DNA of 64,000 nucleotides from Candidatus Eiseniibacteriota bacterium (GCA_903844735.1 CAIMUX010000123.1:17254-81253); one strand, 5' to 3'. Positions 1-10,112 are shown, counted from the stretch's first letter. Made by a program: numbers and translations. The notes: generated by a model not told the origin, from the sequence alone.

Positions 1-1
1 C

Positions 2-190
2 ATCGACCCGGACTACCTGCGCGTTCTTGACGAGGCGTATACCCAGTTCTTTTTTCACTATCAGGCGGCGCCGCTGCTGGTCGTGAACACCAACCTCATT
101 GATCTCGTGGATCGGCCGGCAGACCGGGATGACCTCATTCGGCGGATTCTCGGGCACGAGAAGGGGACTGCGTATTTCAATCCCGGTTGA
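2..190 (+). CDS. Deoxynucleoside kinase, C-terminal fragment (cut by window edge)
   Basis: Only the last 62 codons are present; the gene enters from the left edge and ends at TGA 188-190. The visible part contains the block FFFHYQAAPLLVVNT followed by a short acidic/basic tail. This resembles the conserved C-terminal region of dGuo/dAdo-type deoxynucleoside kinases (thymidine kinase 2/dNK fold), which phosphorylate deoxynucleosides in the cytoplasm. In several phyla such a kinase gene lies just before panB, which fits the panB gene 2.2 kb downstream here, although an opposite-strand gene separates them. The P-loop and substrate-binding residues lie outside the window, so the assignment rests on C-terminal similarity only. 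Confidence 0.7.
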   Translation: MDPDYLRVLDEAYTQFFFHYQAAPLLVVNTNLIDLVDRPADRDDLIRRILGHEKGTAYFNPG

Positions 191-196
191 TCGGCG

Positions 197-1729
197 CTAC
201 CGCCCCTCGATCCTCCGCAACGCAATGAAGTCGGGAACCGAGCGCCCTGTGGTCTGCTCCGGCGGCAGGATCGCCTCGCGCCGGGGAAGTTCGGTGCTGC
301 CCTCCGCCCGGAAGCGGGCCATCGGCTCATAGACGCCGAGCAAGCCTCCCTCGACATAGCGCTGATAGACCCCGCGGCCCGTCGGAAGAAGAAGGACGGC
401 GGGCTTGCGGTCGAGGGTGAAGCGCACGTCCTTCCCCGGATCGTCCGCGTGGGCGGCGTAGTCTCGCCGGAGCTCCGGAGAAACCAGCCCCCCCGCGTCC
501 AGGATCGTGCGGCCGGAGACATAACCGACGTAGCCGATGTCGGACATCTCCACCACCTCGTCCGGCGCCGTGTGGTCCTGTGCCCAGAGCGCCATCGGAA
601 GGTAGACCCTTTCGGCGATCTGCTTGCTCCAGGCGGCGGACTGGAGTGCCCGCGGAGCGCTGACCGCCAGAAGCCCCGCCCACAGGGCCGCAAACGCTGC
701 GAGAGCAAGGCCGGACCGACGGGGCCGGAAACGGAGGGCGAGCGGGAGAACGCCGACTGCGACCAGCCCCATCAGAGGAGCGGCCAGCGGCGGGAAGTAC
801 CAAAGCCCGAGAAACGGCGGTCGGGCGACAAGAAAAAAGAACGTATAGGCCGCGGCCCATGCCGCCGCCAGCCCCAGCGAAGCGCTGCGTCGAACCCACG
901 CCCAGGCGGTACCGACGGCGGAGACCGTCCAGGCCAGGGTGATCACCGGGTTTCTCCAGACGAAGAAACGACCCCAATCTCCCACGGAGATATTCTGCTG
1001 ACTCGCCTTGGCCAGAGCCGAGTTGGGGATGAACGATCCGAAATACAGCGTGGCAAAGGCGATCCAGGGCAGGACGACCGCGGCGAAGACGCCGACTGCG
1101 CCCCACGGAAGCGGCCTGTGGTTGGGCATCCTCCGCCCCCGCGTCGACCGACCCAGAGCCGCCATCCCGAGGAGCATCGCCAGGATGAAGCCCTCGGGCC
1201 GCGTCAGGGCGGCGAACCCGGTGGCCAGAGCGCTCAAGCGTGGCCTTCCCGCGGCGGCCGCGGCCATGGCGCCGAGCGCCAAGAATTCAAACACCTGGGT
1301 CTCCATGCCGTAGCCGCAGGAGGCTATCTGGGCGTAGAAAAGAGCGTAGAGGGCGGCCGCTAACAGCCCGGTCGACTCGGCCGCGTCTTCCCTTTCCGGA
1401 ACCGCCCCGCGCGCCGCCCGGCGAACGAAGAAGAACAGAAGCCCCATCGTCCCGAGGGAGGCCACAACAGCCAGAACCGCGGCGGCCTTCTCCAGGGGAA
1501 ACCCGAGGCCCGCGAGAGGTGTGAGAAGAAGCGTGAAGAAGGGTGTCGTCGTACCCAGCACGCGCTCACCCATGTTGTAGACGAAACCGTGGCCGGCCGC
1601 TATGTTGCGCGCATACCGGTAGGTGATGAAGGCGTCATCGACCGGGGCCGACACTAAGACGGCTGCGATGCGCAATCCCCCCGCGACCAGGAACAGAGCG
1701 AGCAGAATCCAACGGCATCGCCTGGTCAT
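197..1729 (-). CDS. Multi-pass membrane glycosyltransferase-like protein (GT-C/PMT_2 type)
   Basis: 510 aa, starting at an ATG preceded by AGGGAGG on the minus strand. The N-terminus is a hydrophobic segment followed by the motif DDAFITYRYARNIA and then GxVYNxGERVLGTTTP. This is the first periplasmic loop signature of GT-C membrane glycosyltransferases that use polyprenyl-phosphate sugars; the Asp pair is the expected catalytic/metal site. About ten further hydrophobic segments follow, then a soluble C-terminal part (residues about 400-510) with a SDIGYVGYVSGRTILDAGGL block seen in uncharacterised relatives. Substrate is unknown. It converges with the upstream kinase gene with only a few bases between the stops, so it is probably transcribed from its own promoter in 1730-1870. 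Confidence 0.7.
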   Translation of the reverse strand: MTRRCRWILLALFLVAGGLRIAAVLVSAPVDDAFITYRYARNIAAGHGFVYNMGERVLGTTTPFFTLLLTPLAGLGFPLEKAAAVLAVVASLGTMGLLFFFVRRAARGAVPEREDAAESTGLLAAALYALFYAQIASCGYGMETQVFEFLALGAMAAAAAGRPRLSALATGFAALTRPEGFILAMLLGMAALGRSTRGRRMPNHRPLPWGAVGVFAAVVLPWIAFATLYFGSFIPNSALAKASQQNISVGDWGRFFVWRNPVITLAWTVSAVGTAWAWVRRSASLGLAAAWAAAYTFFFLVARPPFLGLWYFPPLAAPLMGLVAVGVLPLALRFRPRRSGLALAAFAALWAGLLAVSAPRALQSAAWSKQIAERVYLPMALWAQDHTAPDEVVEMSDIGYVGYVSGRTILDAGGLVSPELRRDYAAHADDPGKDVRFTLDRKPAVLLLPTGRGVYQRYVEGGLLGVYEPMARFRAEGSTELPRREAILPPEQTTGRSVPDFIALRRIEGR

Positions 1730-1872
1730 TTCGCCTCCCTACCTACGCTTCGATCGGCTGTGCGCTTCCGGTTACGCCGCGTGCCGTTTTGGATCCTTGC
1801 GCATCTGCCGGAGAACGCATTCTTGATCTTCGGGTCCGCCGTGCCCCCCTTTTGTCGCCGCCTACGTGAGCT

Positions 1873-2114
1873 CTAGCTCGATGCTGCCGGTTGCTGAACC
1901 TCTCGGATCAACTGGTCTAGATCGACAAAGCGGACACGAAGATCCTGGAAGACCCGTTCATAGGATCGCCCGGCATCGGCGGCGACGACGAAGTTGATTT
2001 CCCCCGGATATCGCGCGCGGAAAGGGCGCCGGATCATCCTTGGCCCCCCTGCTCAGAGCCGGCTATGAGCGCCGTACTTCGCACGATCTTCTTGCGGTCG
2101 ATCCGATCCGACAT
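1873..2114 (-). pseudogene. Small gene split by a homopolymer frameshift, function unknown
   Basis: Two short minus-strand frames abut here. The first (2114 to 2034) starts MSDRIDRKKIVRS behind a good ribosome site (GGAGGCGAGAGG-ATG). The second (2037 to 1873) contains FRARYPGEINFVVAADAGR and RVRFVDLDQLIREVQ and overlaps the first by ATGA. A run of six C (2044-2049 on the + strand) lies just before the junction. One additional base there would join both into a single 80-residue protein, so a recent or assembly-derived indel is likely. The family is not recognised; residual resemblance to accessory nucleotidyltransferase-type proteins is too weak to name. Nothing else convincing lies between 1730 and 2429; the 2115-2429 stretch presumably holds the panB promoter. 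Confidence 0.4.
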
Positions 2115-2429
2115 CCTCTCGCCTCCGGGTATTGTTGATCCCGCTCAAAGTGATCGTAATCAATTGTAACCGAGTAGGGTAGGCCGTTCGAGGGCGGGGT
2201 AAGCGACTGCGTATCCGCCGCCGACCAGCTACGCAACGTCGTGGAAGTTCAGTGACCTCAAGAACTCTCTGAACTTGTCCACCCCACGCTTGGCAGCGGC
2301 CTCCCCACCCCCTACGATGTGACACCGCAGCGCGGATCGTCCATGCGCCCCGACGCAGGCGATCCGGGTCAGTCTGCGTCGGACGTTCAGCCAACCGGGC
2401 GAACAGAGCGCCCCCAAAAGGGAGATCCC

Positions 2430-3245
2430 ATGGCCAAGCGTTGGACAGCTCGGCAAGTTCGGGCCCTCAAGGGCAAGGAACGGATCCCGGTCGTCACTTG
2501 CTACGACTGGGCGTTCGCCCGACTCTGCGATGAAGCGGGTTTCCCCGTGCTCCTCGTGGGCGACAGCTTGGGCAACACCGTCCTCGGCCACGAGACCACG
2601 ATCCCGGTTCGGCTGGAGGACATGATCCACCACGCCGCTGCGGTGATGCGCGCACGCCCGAAGGCGCTTGTCGTCGTCGATATGCCGTTTCTGTCGTTCC
2701 AGGTCAACGCCGAGAAGGCCCTGGAAGCGGCGGGGCGGATCCTGCAGGAGACCGGCGCCGATGCCGTAAAGCTGGAGGGCGGCCACCGCAGCGCCGACGC
2801 GGTGCAGAAGATCACCGAAGCGGGGATTCCGGTGATGGGGCATCTCGGCCTCACGCCGCAGTCCGTGCTGGAGTTCGGCGGCTACGGAGTGCAGGGACGC
2901 GGCCCGGCGGGGAACATCTTGGTGGACGACGCGTGCCTGCTCGAGGACGCCGGTGCGTTCAGCATCGTTCTGGAGAAGATCCCGGCGCCGCTGGCGGAGC
3001 GGATCACCCGGAAAGTCTCGATTCCGACCATCGGCATCGGCGCGGGTGTGGGTTGCGACGGGCAGGTACTCGTGCTGCACGACATTCTCGGGCTGGTGCC
3101 CGCGTTCAAGCCGCGCTTCGTGAAGCGCTACGCCGATCTGGGTGCCACTGTGGTGGAGGCGCTGATCCGCTACGCCACCGAGGTGCGCGACGGATCGTTC
3201 CCGGGCCCGGAACATGCCTACGATGAGGAGGAGGAGAGTCCGTGA
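2430..3245 (+). CDS. panB: 3-methyl-2-oxobutanoate hydroxymethyltransferase
   Basis: PanB transfers a hydroxymethyl group from 5,10-methylene-THF to alpha-ketoisovalerate, giving ketopantoate, the first committed step of pantothenate/CoA synthesis. The 271-aa protein shows the family's blocks in order: VTCYDWAFARL, LLVGDSLGNTVLGHETT (metal-binding Asp), VVVDMPFLSFQ, VKLEGG, GIPVMGHLGLTPQS and TIGIGAGVGCDGQVLVLHD, at normal length. The chosen ATG has AAAAGGGAG upstream and matches the usual N-terminus; an upstream in-frame ATG at 2319 would add 37 residues unlike the family. The stop overlaps the panC start (GTGA), indicating translational coupling. First gene of the panBC-GlmU/HIT-LytR_C-tatA operon. 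Confidence 0.97.
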   Translation: MAKRWTARQVRALKGKERIPVVTCYDWAFARLCDEAGFPVLLVGDSLGNTVLGHETTIPVRLEDMIHHAAAVMRARPKALVVVDMPFLSFQVNAEKALEAAGRILQETGADAVKLEGGHRSADAVQKITEAGIPVMGHLGLTPQSVLEFGGYGVQGRGPAGNILVDDACLLEDAGAFSIVLEKIPAPLAERITRKVSIPTIGIGAGVGCDGQVLVLHDILGLVPAFKPRFVKRYADLGATVVEALIRYATEVRDGSFPGPEHAYDEEEESP

Positions 3246-4234
3246 AGATCGTGCGCACGGCAGTGGCGGTGCGGACGGCGGTGCGCGCGGCCCGCGCTCG
3301 CGGCGAGCGGATCGGGTTCGTCCCCACCATGGGCTTCCTTCACGAGGGGCACCTGTCGCTGGCGCGACGGGCCAGGGGCGAGAACGGCCTCGTGGTGGCG
3401 AGTATCTTCGTCAACCCGCTTCAGTTCGGTCCCGCCGAGGACTTCGATGGTTATCCGCAGGCGCCGCGCCGCGACCACGCTCTGCTCATCCGCGAGGGGG
3501 TCGATCTCTGCTACGAGCCGCGCGCCGATGCCGTCTACGCCGAAGACTTCTCTACGCTGATCGTCGTGAACGACCTTGATGAGCCGCTGTGCGGCCGGTT
3601 CCGCTCAGGGCACTTCATCGGCGTGGCCACCGTGGTGGCGAAACTCCTCCACGCCGTCGAGCCTGACCGGCTCTACCTCGGGGCCAAAGACTGGCAACAG
3701 TCGCGGGTGATCACCCGCATGATCCGTGACCTGGAGCTGCCGGTGGCGTTGGTCGTCTGTCCGACGGTCCGCGAGCCCGATGGCCTCGCGATGAGCTCGC
3801 GGAACACCTATCTCACGGCACAGGAGCGGGCCTGGGCGCCGAACATCCATCGCGCGCTATCGGCGATCGCGGCCGAAGTGCGCGCGGGGAGGCTCACGAG
3901 GCCGGGCGAGGTGGCCACCGCGGTGCGCCGCTGCTTGCGAGGCGGGCTCGGTCGCGTGCAGTACGCCGAGATCCTCGATGCCGAGAGCCTCCGCCCCGTC
4001 GATTTGCTTCGAGGTCGGCTGGTTCTCGCCACGGCCTGCTTTGTGGGGAAGGCCCGCCTCATCGACAATGTCGTCTTCACGGTGCCGTCTCGCGCCGCGC
4101 GTGGGACGAGGAAGGCCGGCGCGCCCGGCGCGTTGAGCAAGGCGGGCACGACGGGCGGATCCGTCAAAGTCGGCGCGAAACGAGCGCCACGTCAGGCCGA
4201 CTCCGCACGTTCGACGACCTGGAGGCCCCGGTGA
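3242..4234 (+). CDS. panC: Pantothenate synthetase with C-terminal extension
   Basis: PanC condenses pantoate and beta-alanine using ATP through a pantoyl-adenylate. Diagnostic motifs are present: VPTMGFLHEGHLSL (HIGH-type ATP site), FVNPLQFGPAEDFDGYP, GAKDWQQSRVITRM and the KMSKS-like REPDGLAMSSRNTYL. Start is GTG at 3242, overlapping the panB stop by four bases. At 330 aa it is about 45-50 residues longer than the usual 280; the extra C-terminal tail after VFTVPSR is rich in Arg, Lys, Ala and Thr and looks disordered. Its TGA overlaps the next gene's GTG (GTGA) in the same way, so panB, panC and the GlmU-like gene are likely translated in a coupled series. Confidence 0.96.
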   Translation: MKIVRTAVAVRTAVRAARARGERIGFVPTMGFLHEGHLSLARRARGENGLVVASIFVNPLQFGPAEDFDGYPQAPRRDHALLIREGVDLCYEPRADAVYAEDFSTLIVVNDLDEPLCGRFRSGHFIGVATVVAKLLHAVEPDRLYLGAKDWQQSRVITRMIRDLELPVALVVCPTVREPDGLAMSSRNTYLTAQERAWAPNIHRALSAIAAEVRAGRLTRPGEVATAVRRCLRGGLGRVQYAEILDAESLRPVDLLRGRLVLATACFVGKARLIDNVVFTVPSRAARGTRKAGAPGALSKAGTTGGSVKVGAKRAPRQADSARSTTWRPR

Positions 4235-5445
4235 CCACCCCGACCGACCGCCGTTGGGTCAGCCTCGTCCTCGCCGCCGGCAAGGGAACGCGGATGAATT
4301 CCGATCTTGCCAAGGTCCTCCACGAGATCGACGGGCGCTCGCTGCTCGGACACGTCCTCGATACCGCCGCGTCGCTCCACCTCTCCCGCATGATCGTGGT
4401 CGTGGGACATCAGGCCGAAGAGGTCCGGCGACGCCACACCCCTGACGGTGTCGAGTTCGCGATGCAGCAGCCGCAGCTCGGCACCGGCCACGCGGTGATG
4501 GTGGCGGCTCCTCTCCTGGAGACCGAACCGCCCGACGCCGACTGCCTTGTCCTCTACGGTGATGTCCCGCTGCTGCGCGCTTCCACGCTCCACGAGCTGA
4601 TGGAGCGCCATCGGCTCGATGGCAACGGCGTCACCGTCCTGACCGCCGAGGTGGACGATCCCAAAGGCTATGGCCGCATCATCCGCGACGCGCGCGGCGA
4701 TTTCCGATGCATCACCGAGGACCGCGATCTAGACCCCGCCCAGCGCGGCATTCGCGAGATCAACTCCGGCATCTACGCCTTCCAACTGGCCCCGCTGCTC
4801 CGCGCTCTCGGCTCGCTGCGCGCCGACAACTCTCAGAAGGAGTACTATCTCACCGACGCTCTCACCGTGATCCGCGACGCGGGGTTACCGGTGGGGGTGT
4901 TCCTGCTCGGCGATCCGCAGGAGATTTCCGGCATCAACACGCCGGCGCAACTGGCCGATGCCGCGGCGGTTCTCGCGCGGCGACGGGCCGACCCCGCGGA
5001 AGGCTGCCTCGCGTGTGCCCTCCTCTCGCGGGAGGATCTCGTGCTGGCGCGGTACCCAGGGGCGGTAATCGCGCTCGCCCCGCGGCCGTACAACGCCGGG
5101 CATCTCTGGATCGTGCCGGAGCAGCACCTCGTCTCGTGGGAGTCGCTCTCACCCGCCGCCGCGGAGCATCTTCTGAGCCTGGCGGCCGAGGCGGAGCGCT
5201 GGCTGGAAGAGGCCTACCACCCCCAGGCGACGAACCTCGGGTACAATTCGGGGACAGCGGGCGAGCATGTCGTCGTCCAGGTCGTGCCCCGCTGGACCGG
5301 TGACGCCAACTTCATGCCGCTCTTCGCCGGCGTGAACATCCTTCCGGAGACCCCGGAGGGGACCCGTCGGCACATTCTCGAAGCCCGGGACCGGCTCGCC
5401 GCCGGAGGCAGGGATGCCGCACCCGAAACGGGAGGGACGCCGTGA
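4231..5445 (+). CDS. GlmU-type nucleotidyltransferase fused to a degenerate HIT domain
   Basis: 404 aa with two domains. Residues 8-240 form a GlmU/GalU-like nucleotidyltransferase: LAAGKGTRMNSDLAKVL (nucleotide-binding G-x-G-T-R-M...K), QLGTGHAVM, LYGDVPLL (metal Asp), PKGYGRIIR and REINSGIYAF. This matches UTP:GlcNAc-1-P uridylyltransferases, but the left-handed beta-helix acetyltransferase half of GlmU is absent. Residues about 245-395 form a HIT domain of the Ap4A-phosphorylase type (CLACALL, PYNAGHLWIVPEQH, VVPRWTGDANFMPLF). The HIT active-site series reads H346-V-V-V-Q350; the central nucleophilic His expected at 348 is Val, so nucleotidyl hydrolase/transferase activity is probably lost. 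Start GTG overlaps panC; the end overlaps the next gene (GTGA). Confidence 0.85.
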   Translation: MTTPTDRRWVSLVLAAGKGTRMNSDLAKVLHEIDGRSLLGHVLDTAASLHLSRMIVVVGHQAEEVRRRHTPDGVEFAMQQPQLGTGHAVMVAAPLLETEPPDADCLVLYGDVPLLRASTLHELMERHRLDGNGVTVLTAEVDDPKGYGRIIRDARGDFRCITEDRDLDPAQRGIREINSGIYAFQLAPLLRALGSLRADNSQKEYYLTDALTVIRDAGLPVGVFLLGDPQEISGINTPAQLADAAAVLARRRADPAEGCLACALLSREDLVLARYPGAVIALAPRPYNAGHLWIVPEQHLVSWESLSPAAAEHLLSLAAEAERWLEEAYHPQATNLGYNSGTAGEHVVVQVVPRWTGDANFMPLFAGVNILPETPEGTRRHILEARDRLAAGGRDAAPETGGTP

Positions 5446-5972
5446 GCACACGCAAGAGCAGAAAGCGGGGGCTGGGGCGCGGCTTCGGCCGCATGGTGGA
5501 GATCCTGGCAGGGACGGCCCTCTTTTTCGTCGTGCTCGTTTTCGGTATCTCGATCGCGAAGCGCTACAGCGGGGAGGAGAGAGTAGCGCGGCGGGCCGAG
5601 CCCGTGTCCTACGTGACGCCGGCGCCCACGGCCGCGGATCTCGACACGCTGCGCAATCGCCCCACACTGAAACTCCTGAACGGGTGCGGCCGCCCCGGGC
5701 TGGCCGACCGGATGCAGTCGCCCCTGCGCCGGGCGGGCTTTGATGTTCTCGACACGGACAACGCCGACCGCTTCGACTACGATCGCACCGTCGTGCGCGA
5801 TCGTTCCGCGAAGACCGGAGCGGCGGAGAAACTGCGCGACTGGCTGCGGGCGGAGTATGGCGTCGGTGAGATCCGTGAGGACGCCGTGCCGGTCCCGGAG
5901 GCGGACCTGATCCTCGTCTTGGGCCAAGATCTGGCTGATTCGCTGGCAAAGAGAGAGAACCGGGCCCGCTGA
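5442..5972 (+). CDS. LytR C-terminal (LytR_C) domain membrane-anchored protein
   Basis: 176 aa. A basic N-terminus (RKSRKRGLGRGFGR) is followed by one transmembrane segment at residues about 20-40, giving N-in topology with the rest outside the inner membrane. Residues about 75-170 match the LytR_C domain: LKLLNGCGRPGLADRM, GFDVLDTDNAD, an RTVVRDRS block and a final VPEADLILVLGQDL. The domain occurs at the C-terminus of LytR-CpsA-Psr ligases and alone in envelope proteins; its exact role is unknown. GTG start overlaps the GlmU/HIT gene's stop. Linkage to that gene and tatA suggests an envelope-related job, though this is inference. Confidence 0.8.
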   Translation: MSTRKSRKRGLGRGFGRMVEILAGTALFFVVLVFGISIAKRYSGEERVARRAEPVSYVTPAPTAADLDTLRNRPTLKLLNGCGRPGLADRMQSPLRRAGFDVLDTDNADRFDYDRTVVRDRSAKTGAAEKLRDWLRAEYGVGEIREDAVPVPEADLILVLGQDLADSLAKRENRAR

Positions 5973-6003
5973 CCCGGAGCGGGAGCAGACCTCCCGCAGG
6001 AGC

Positions 6004-6183
6004 ATGGACATGCCGCAGGGTAGGGAATGGATCTGGATCTTTCTCGCCATCGTGGTGCTGTTCGGGGCCAGCCGCATTCCGGCGCTGGCCCGTTCGTTCG
6101 GGCAGGGGATCCGCGAGTTCAAGACCGGGTTGAAAGAGCCGAGCAAGGACGACGACGGGAAGACACCTCCGCCGAAGTCCTGA
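6004..6183 (+). CDS. tatA: Sec-independent protein translocase subunit TatA/E
   Basis: A 59-aa gene. The product has an N-terminal hydrophobic helix (WIWIFLAIVVLFGASRIP), then an amphipathic helix with the family pattern FG-x(3)-IP-x(3)-RSFGQGIREFKTG and a charged Lys/Asp tail. TatA oligomers form the pore through which folded proteins with twin-arginine signals cross the inner membrane; no tatB or tatC is in this window. ATG 6004 has GCAGGAG just upstream; a second ATG at 6010 is an alternative. It is the last gene of the panB operon. The DUF882 protein at 36 kb has a twin-arginine-like signal and is a possible client. Confidence 0.9.
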   Translation: MDMPQGREWIWIFLAIVVLFGASRIPALARSFGQGIREFKTGLKEPSKDDDGKTPPPKS

Positions 6184-6373
6184 TCCGGCCGCGCTTCCCG
6201 TCGATGGTGGGTAGTGCCGCTGGCCCTGAGCGACCCCGGCCCCCCGGGTGCGGACAACCGGTGTTCCGGGTCCCCGGACCTGTACTATCCGTGCCTTCCG
6301 GGACGCAAATCGTCCGATCGTGGGAGCGAACCGGTCTCCTTCGGAGCCTCAACCAAACCGCGTCACCTGACGC

Positions 6374-6601
6374 TCACGCAGCCTCAGTGGCTGCGTAGAC
6401 CTTTCCTTTCTTCGTCAGCCACGCCACGTCTCCCCGCTCGGCATGCTCCTTGATCTCGCGGAGGAGCTGAACTGTCTCAGATTCGTAGCACGGCTCGCTA
6501 AGGTCATCGGCAGGGATGACCATCTCGATCTCCACAGCAACCACATATTTCTCGGTCTGAATCAATCGAGTCCGTCTGACTCGCTCTCCGGGAATACCCA
6601 T
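6374..6601 (-). CDS. Small protein of unknown function, partner of the DUF4258 gene
   Basis: 75 aa, starting 2 nt after the stop of the DUF4258 gene, so the two are certainly co-transcribed and probably coupled. It begins MGIPGERVRRTRLIQTEKYV, continues with an acidic stretch around ADDLSEPCYESE, a charged helix LLREIKEHAERGD and ends WLTKKGKVYAATEAA. No zinc-finger cysteines or helix-turn-helix are evident. The size, order and tight spacing are those of a toxin-antitoxin cassette, with this being the second component, but I do not recognise the family and cannot assign a function. Confidence 0.6.
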   Translation of the reverse strand: MGIPGERVRRTRLIQTEKYVVAVEIEMVIPADDLSEPCYESETVQLLREIKEHAERGDVAWLTKKGKVYAATEAA

Positions 6602-6603
6602 AC

Positions 6604-6891
6604 TTAGCTCCTGTCGAAGAAGTGGACGGTTACCAGTTTGGCGACGCCACTCTGATGCAGATGAGACCAAATGGCCTTGAATTCGGTCCCATCCGGCAAA
6701 GACTCGCGCACTTCCGCAGCCGGGTTCGGCGAAGCGTCCACTCGCTCGACTATCAACTCGCCGTCTTCCAGACCCGCGACCGCCTGCCACTCCATGATAC
6801 CACGCTCTTCCATCCGTTCGGAAGCGTGCAGGCCGACGACGTACTTCTCCTCGGCGACGAGTCGGCGAATCGTATCGAATAGCTGTCCCAT
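6604..6891 (-). CDS. DUF4258-like domain protein (candidate toxin-type component)
   Basis: 95 aa. The start at 6891 is chosen because AGGAGG lies directly upstream; an upstream ATG at 7062 would add 57 residues without family resemblance. The N-terminal third, IRRLVAEEKYVVGLHASERM followed by EERGI, matches the H-A-x-x-R-M-x-x-R-x-I pattern of DUF4258, a family of small proteins that occur in toxin-antitoxin-like gene pairs. The middle reads DGELIVERVDASPNPAAE; the C-terminus KLVTVHFFD is the usual closing strand. Downstream neighbour follows after 2 nt. Role as a toxin is inference from family and gene order. Confidence 0.65.
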   Translation of the reverse strand: MGQLFDTIRRLVAEEKYVVGLHASERMEERGIMEWQAVAGLEDGELIVERVDASPNPAAEVRESLPDGTEFKAIWSHLHQSGVAKLVTVHFFDRS

Positions 6892-7230
6892 CGGCCTCCT
6901 CCCTTCATCCTCGGCCACCAATTCGACCGAGACCTGGGAGCCCGAATACCCTACCGCGACTCTCATGTGCCGAATAGAGGATTCAACGGACCTGCGCTCA
7001 GCGGTCGTCAAGGGACCGCACCGCTCCCGCCGCCCCGCCGCAACTCGTTGCTGTAGGCCCACTCAGGCACTCGCAGTCATATTCCCCTGGCGGCCGGGCG
7101 GGTTGTGCGCTATGCTTACCCATCCGGTCGCCTGCCCTCCTCCAGAAGGTGACTCGCCCGGGGTAACCGCCGGGATCATGCCCCGATCGGACACACGTTT
7201 CATCACAAGGATCCAGTCACAAGGAGAACC
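6892..7230. other. Intergenic region between divergent DUF4258 cassette and typA
   Basis: About 340 bases without a supported gene. It separates two divergently transcribed units, so it must hold both promoters. I see the strong AGGAGG site of the minus-strand gene at its left edge and AAGGAG (7220-7225) for typA at its right edge. No clear hairpin, operator or small RNA signature was recognised. Confidence 0.5.
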
Positions 7231-9036
<1,806 letters not shown>

Positions 9037-9038
9037 GG

Positions 9039-10112
9039 TTGGGGCGCCGGACGCGCGTGCATCTCTTCGTTCCGGGCCGCATCTGTCTCCTGGGCGAGCA
9101 CTCGGACTGGGCCGGCGGGTACCGGACCGTCTGTCCGGACCTGGAGAAGGGGCACGCGATCATCGCGGGTACGAATCAAGGGATTCACGCCGAGGTCGAA
9201 GCACATCCTTCCTCGCTCGTGCTCCTCGCGACGACACCCGACGGTCTCCGGCACGGTCCGCACGAGATCCCGATGCGGGCGGACGCGCTTCTCCAGGAGG
9301 CGCTGGCCGGTGGTTTCTGGAGCTACGTCGCCGGAGTGGCCTACCAGGTGCTGCTCCAACACAAGGTCGGCGGCCTCGTGCTCCACAACCACCGGACTGA
9401 TCTTCCGCTGCGCAAGGGCCTCTCCTCGAGTGCTGCCATCAGCGTCCTCGCGGCCCGAGCGTTCAATCGCGTCTACGGGCTGGACCTCGACACCCGGCAG
9501 GAGATGGAACTCGCCTACCAGGGAGAGATCACCACCCCGTCGCGGTGCGGCCGTATGGACCAGGGGTGTGCTTTCGGAAATCACGTCGTCCTGATGACCT
9601 TCGACGGAGACCGGCTCGAGACCGAAGAACTGACCGTCGGCGCGGACCTGCACCTCGTCCTGGTCGACCTGCAGGCCCGGAAAGACACAGTGAAGATCCT
9701 CGCGCAGTTGCATCGCGCGTACCCCCGTGCGGAAACCGAGATCGAACGCGGCGTGCAAGAACTCCTTGGGCCGGTCAACCGGCGCCTTGTGCATGAGGCC
9801 GTCGAAGCCCTGCGCCGCGGGAGCGGGGAACGGCTGGGCGCACTGATGTCGGAAGCGCAGGCGGCCTTCGACCGACACGCCGTCCCCGCCTGCCCGGTGG
9901 AGTTGACCGCGCCGGTGCTTCACCGCGTACTCGAATACGGACCGCTGCGATCGCTCACCTGGGGTGGCAAGGGGGTCGGGTCCCAGGGCGATGGCGCCGT
10001 GCAGTTTGTCGTCCGCGGACCGGAAGCGCAGCGCACGGCGATAGCGATCATCGAACGCGATCTCGGGATGCCTTGCATGGAACTGACGCTTCGAGGGCTG
10101 GCGATCACGTGA
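9039..10112 (+). CDS. GHMP-family sugar kinase (galactokinase-like)
   Basis: 357 aa. The N-terminus carries VPGRICLLGEHSDWAGGYR, equivalent to the galactokinase signature GRxNLIGEHTDYNGG. Motif 2 is LRKGLSSSAAISVL, the ATP-phosphate-binding glycine/serine loop of GHMP kinases. SRCGRMDQGCAFG supplies the candidate catalytic Asp, and TWGGKGVGSQGDGAVQFV is the third GHMP motif. The sugar cannot be fixed from sequence: galactose, arabinose and uronic acids are all used by relatives. Start is TTG at 9039 (2 nt after typA) with little ribosome-binding sequence; GTG at 9057 is an in-frame alternative that keeps every motif. Ends 64 bp before a convergent gene. Confidence 0.8.
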   Translation: MGRRTRVHLFVPGRICLLGEHSDWAGGYRTVCPDLEKGHAIIAGTNQGIHAEVEAHPSSLVLLATTPDGLRHGPHEIPMRADALLQEALAGGFWSYVAGVAYQVLLQHKVGGLVLHNHRTDLPLRKGLSSSAAISVLAARAFNRVYGLDLDTRQEMELAYQGEITTPSRCGRMDQGCAFGNHVVLMTFDGDRLETEELTVGADLHLVLVDLQARKDTVKILAQLHRAYPRAETEIERGVQELLGPVNRRLVHEAVEALRRGSGERLGALMSEAQAAFDRHAVPACPVELTAPVLHRVLEYGPLRSLTWGGKGVGSQGDGAVQFVVRGPEAQRTAIAIIERDLGMPCMELTLRGLAIT

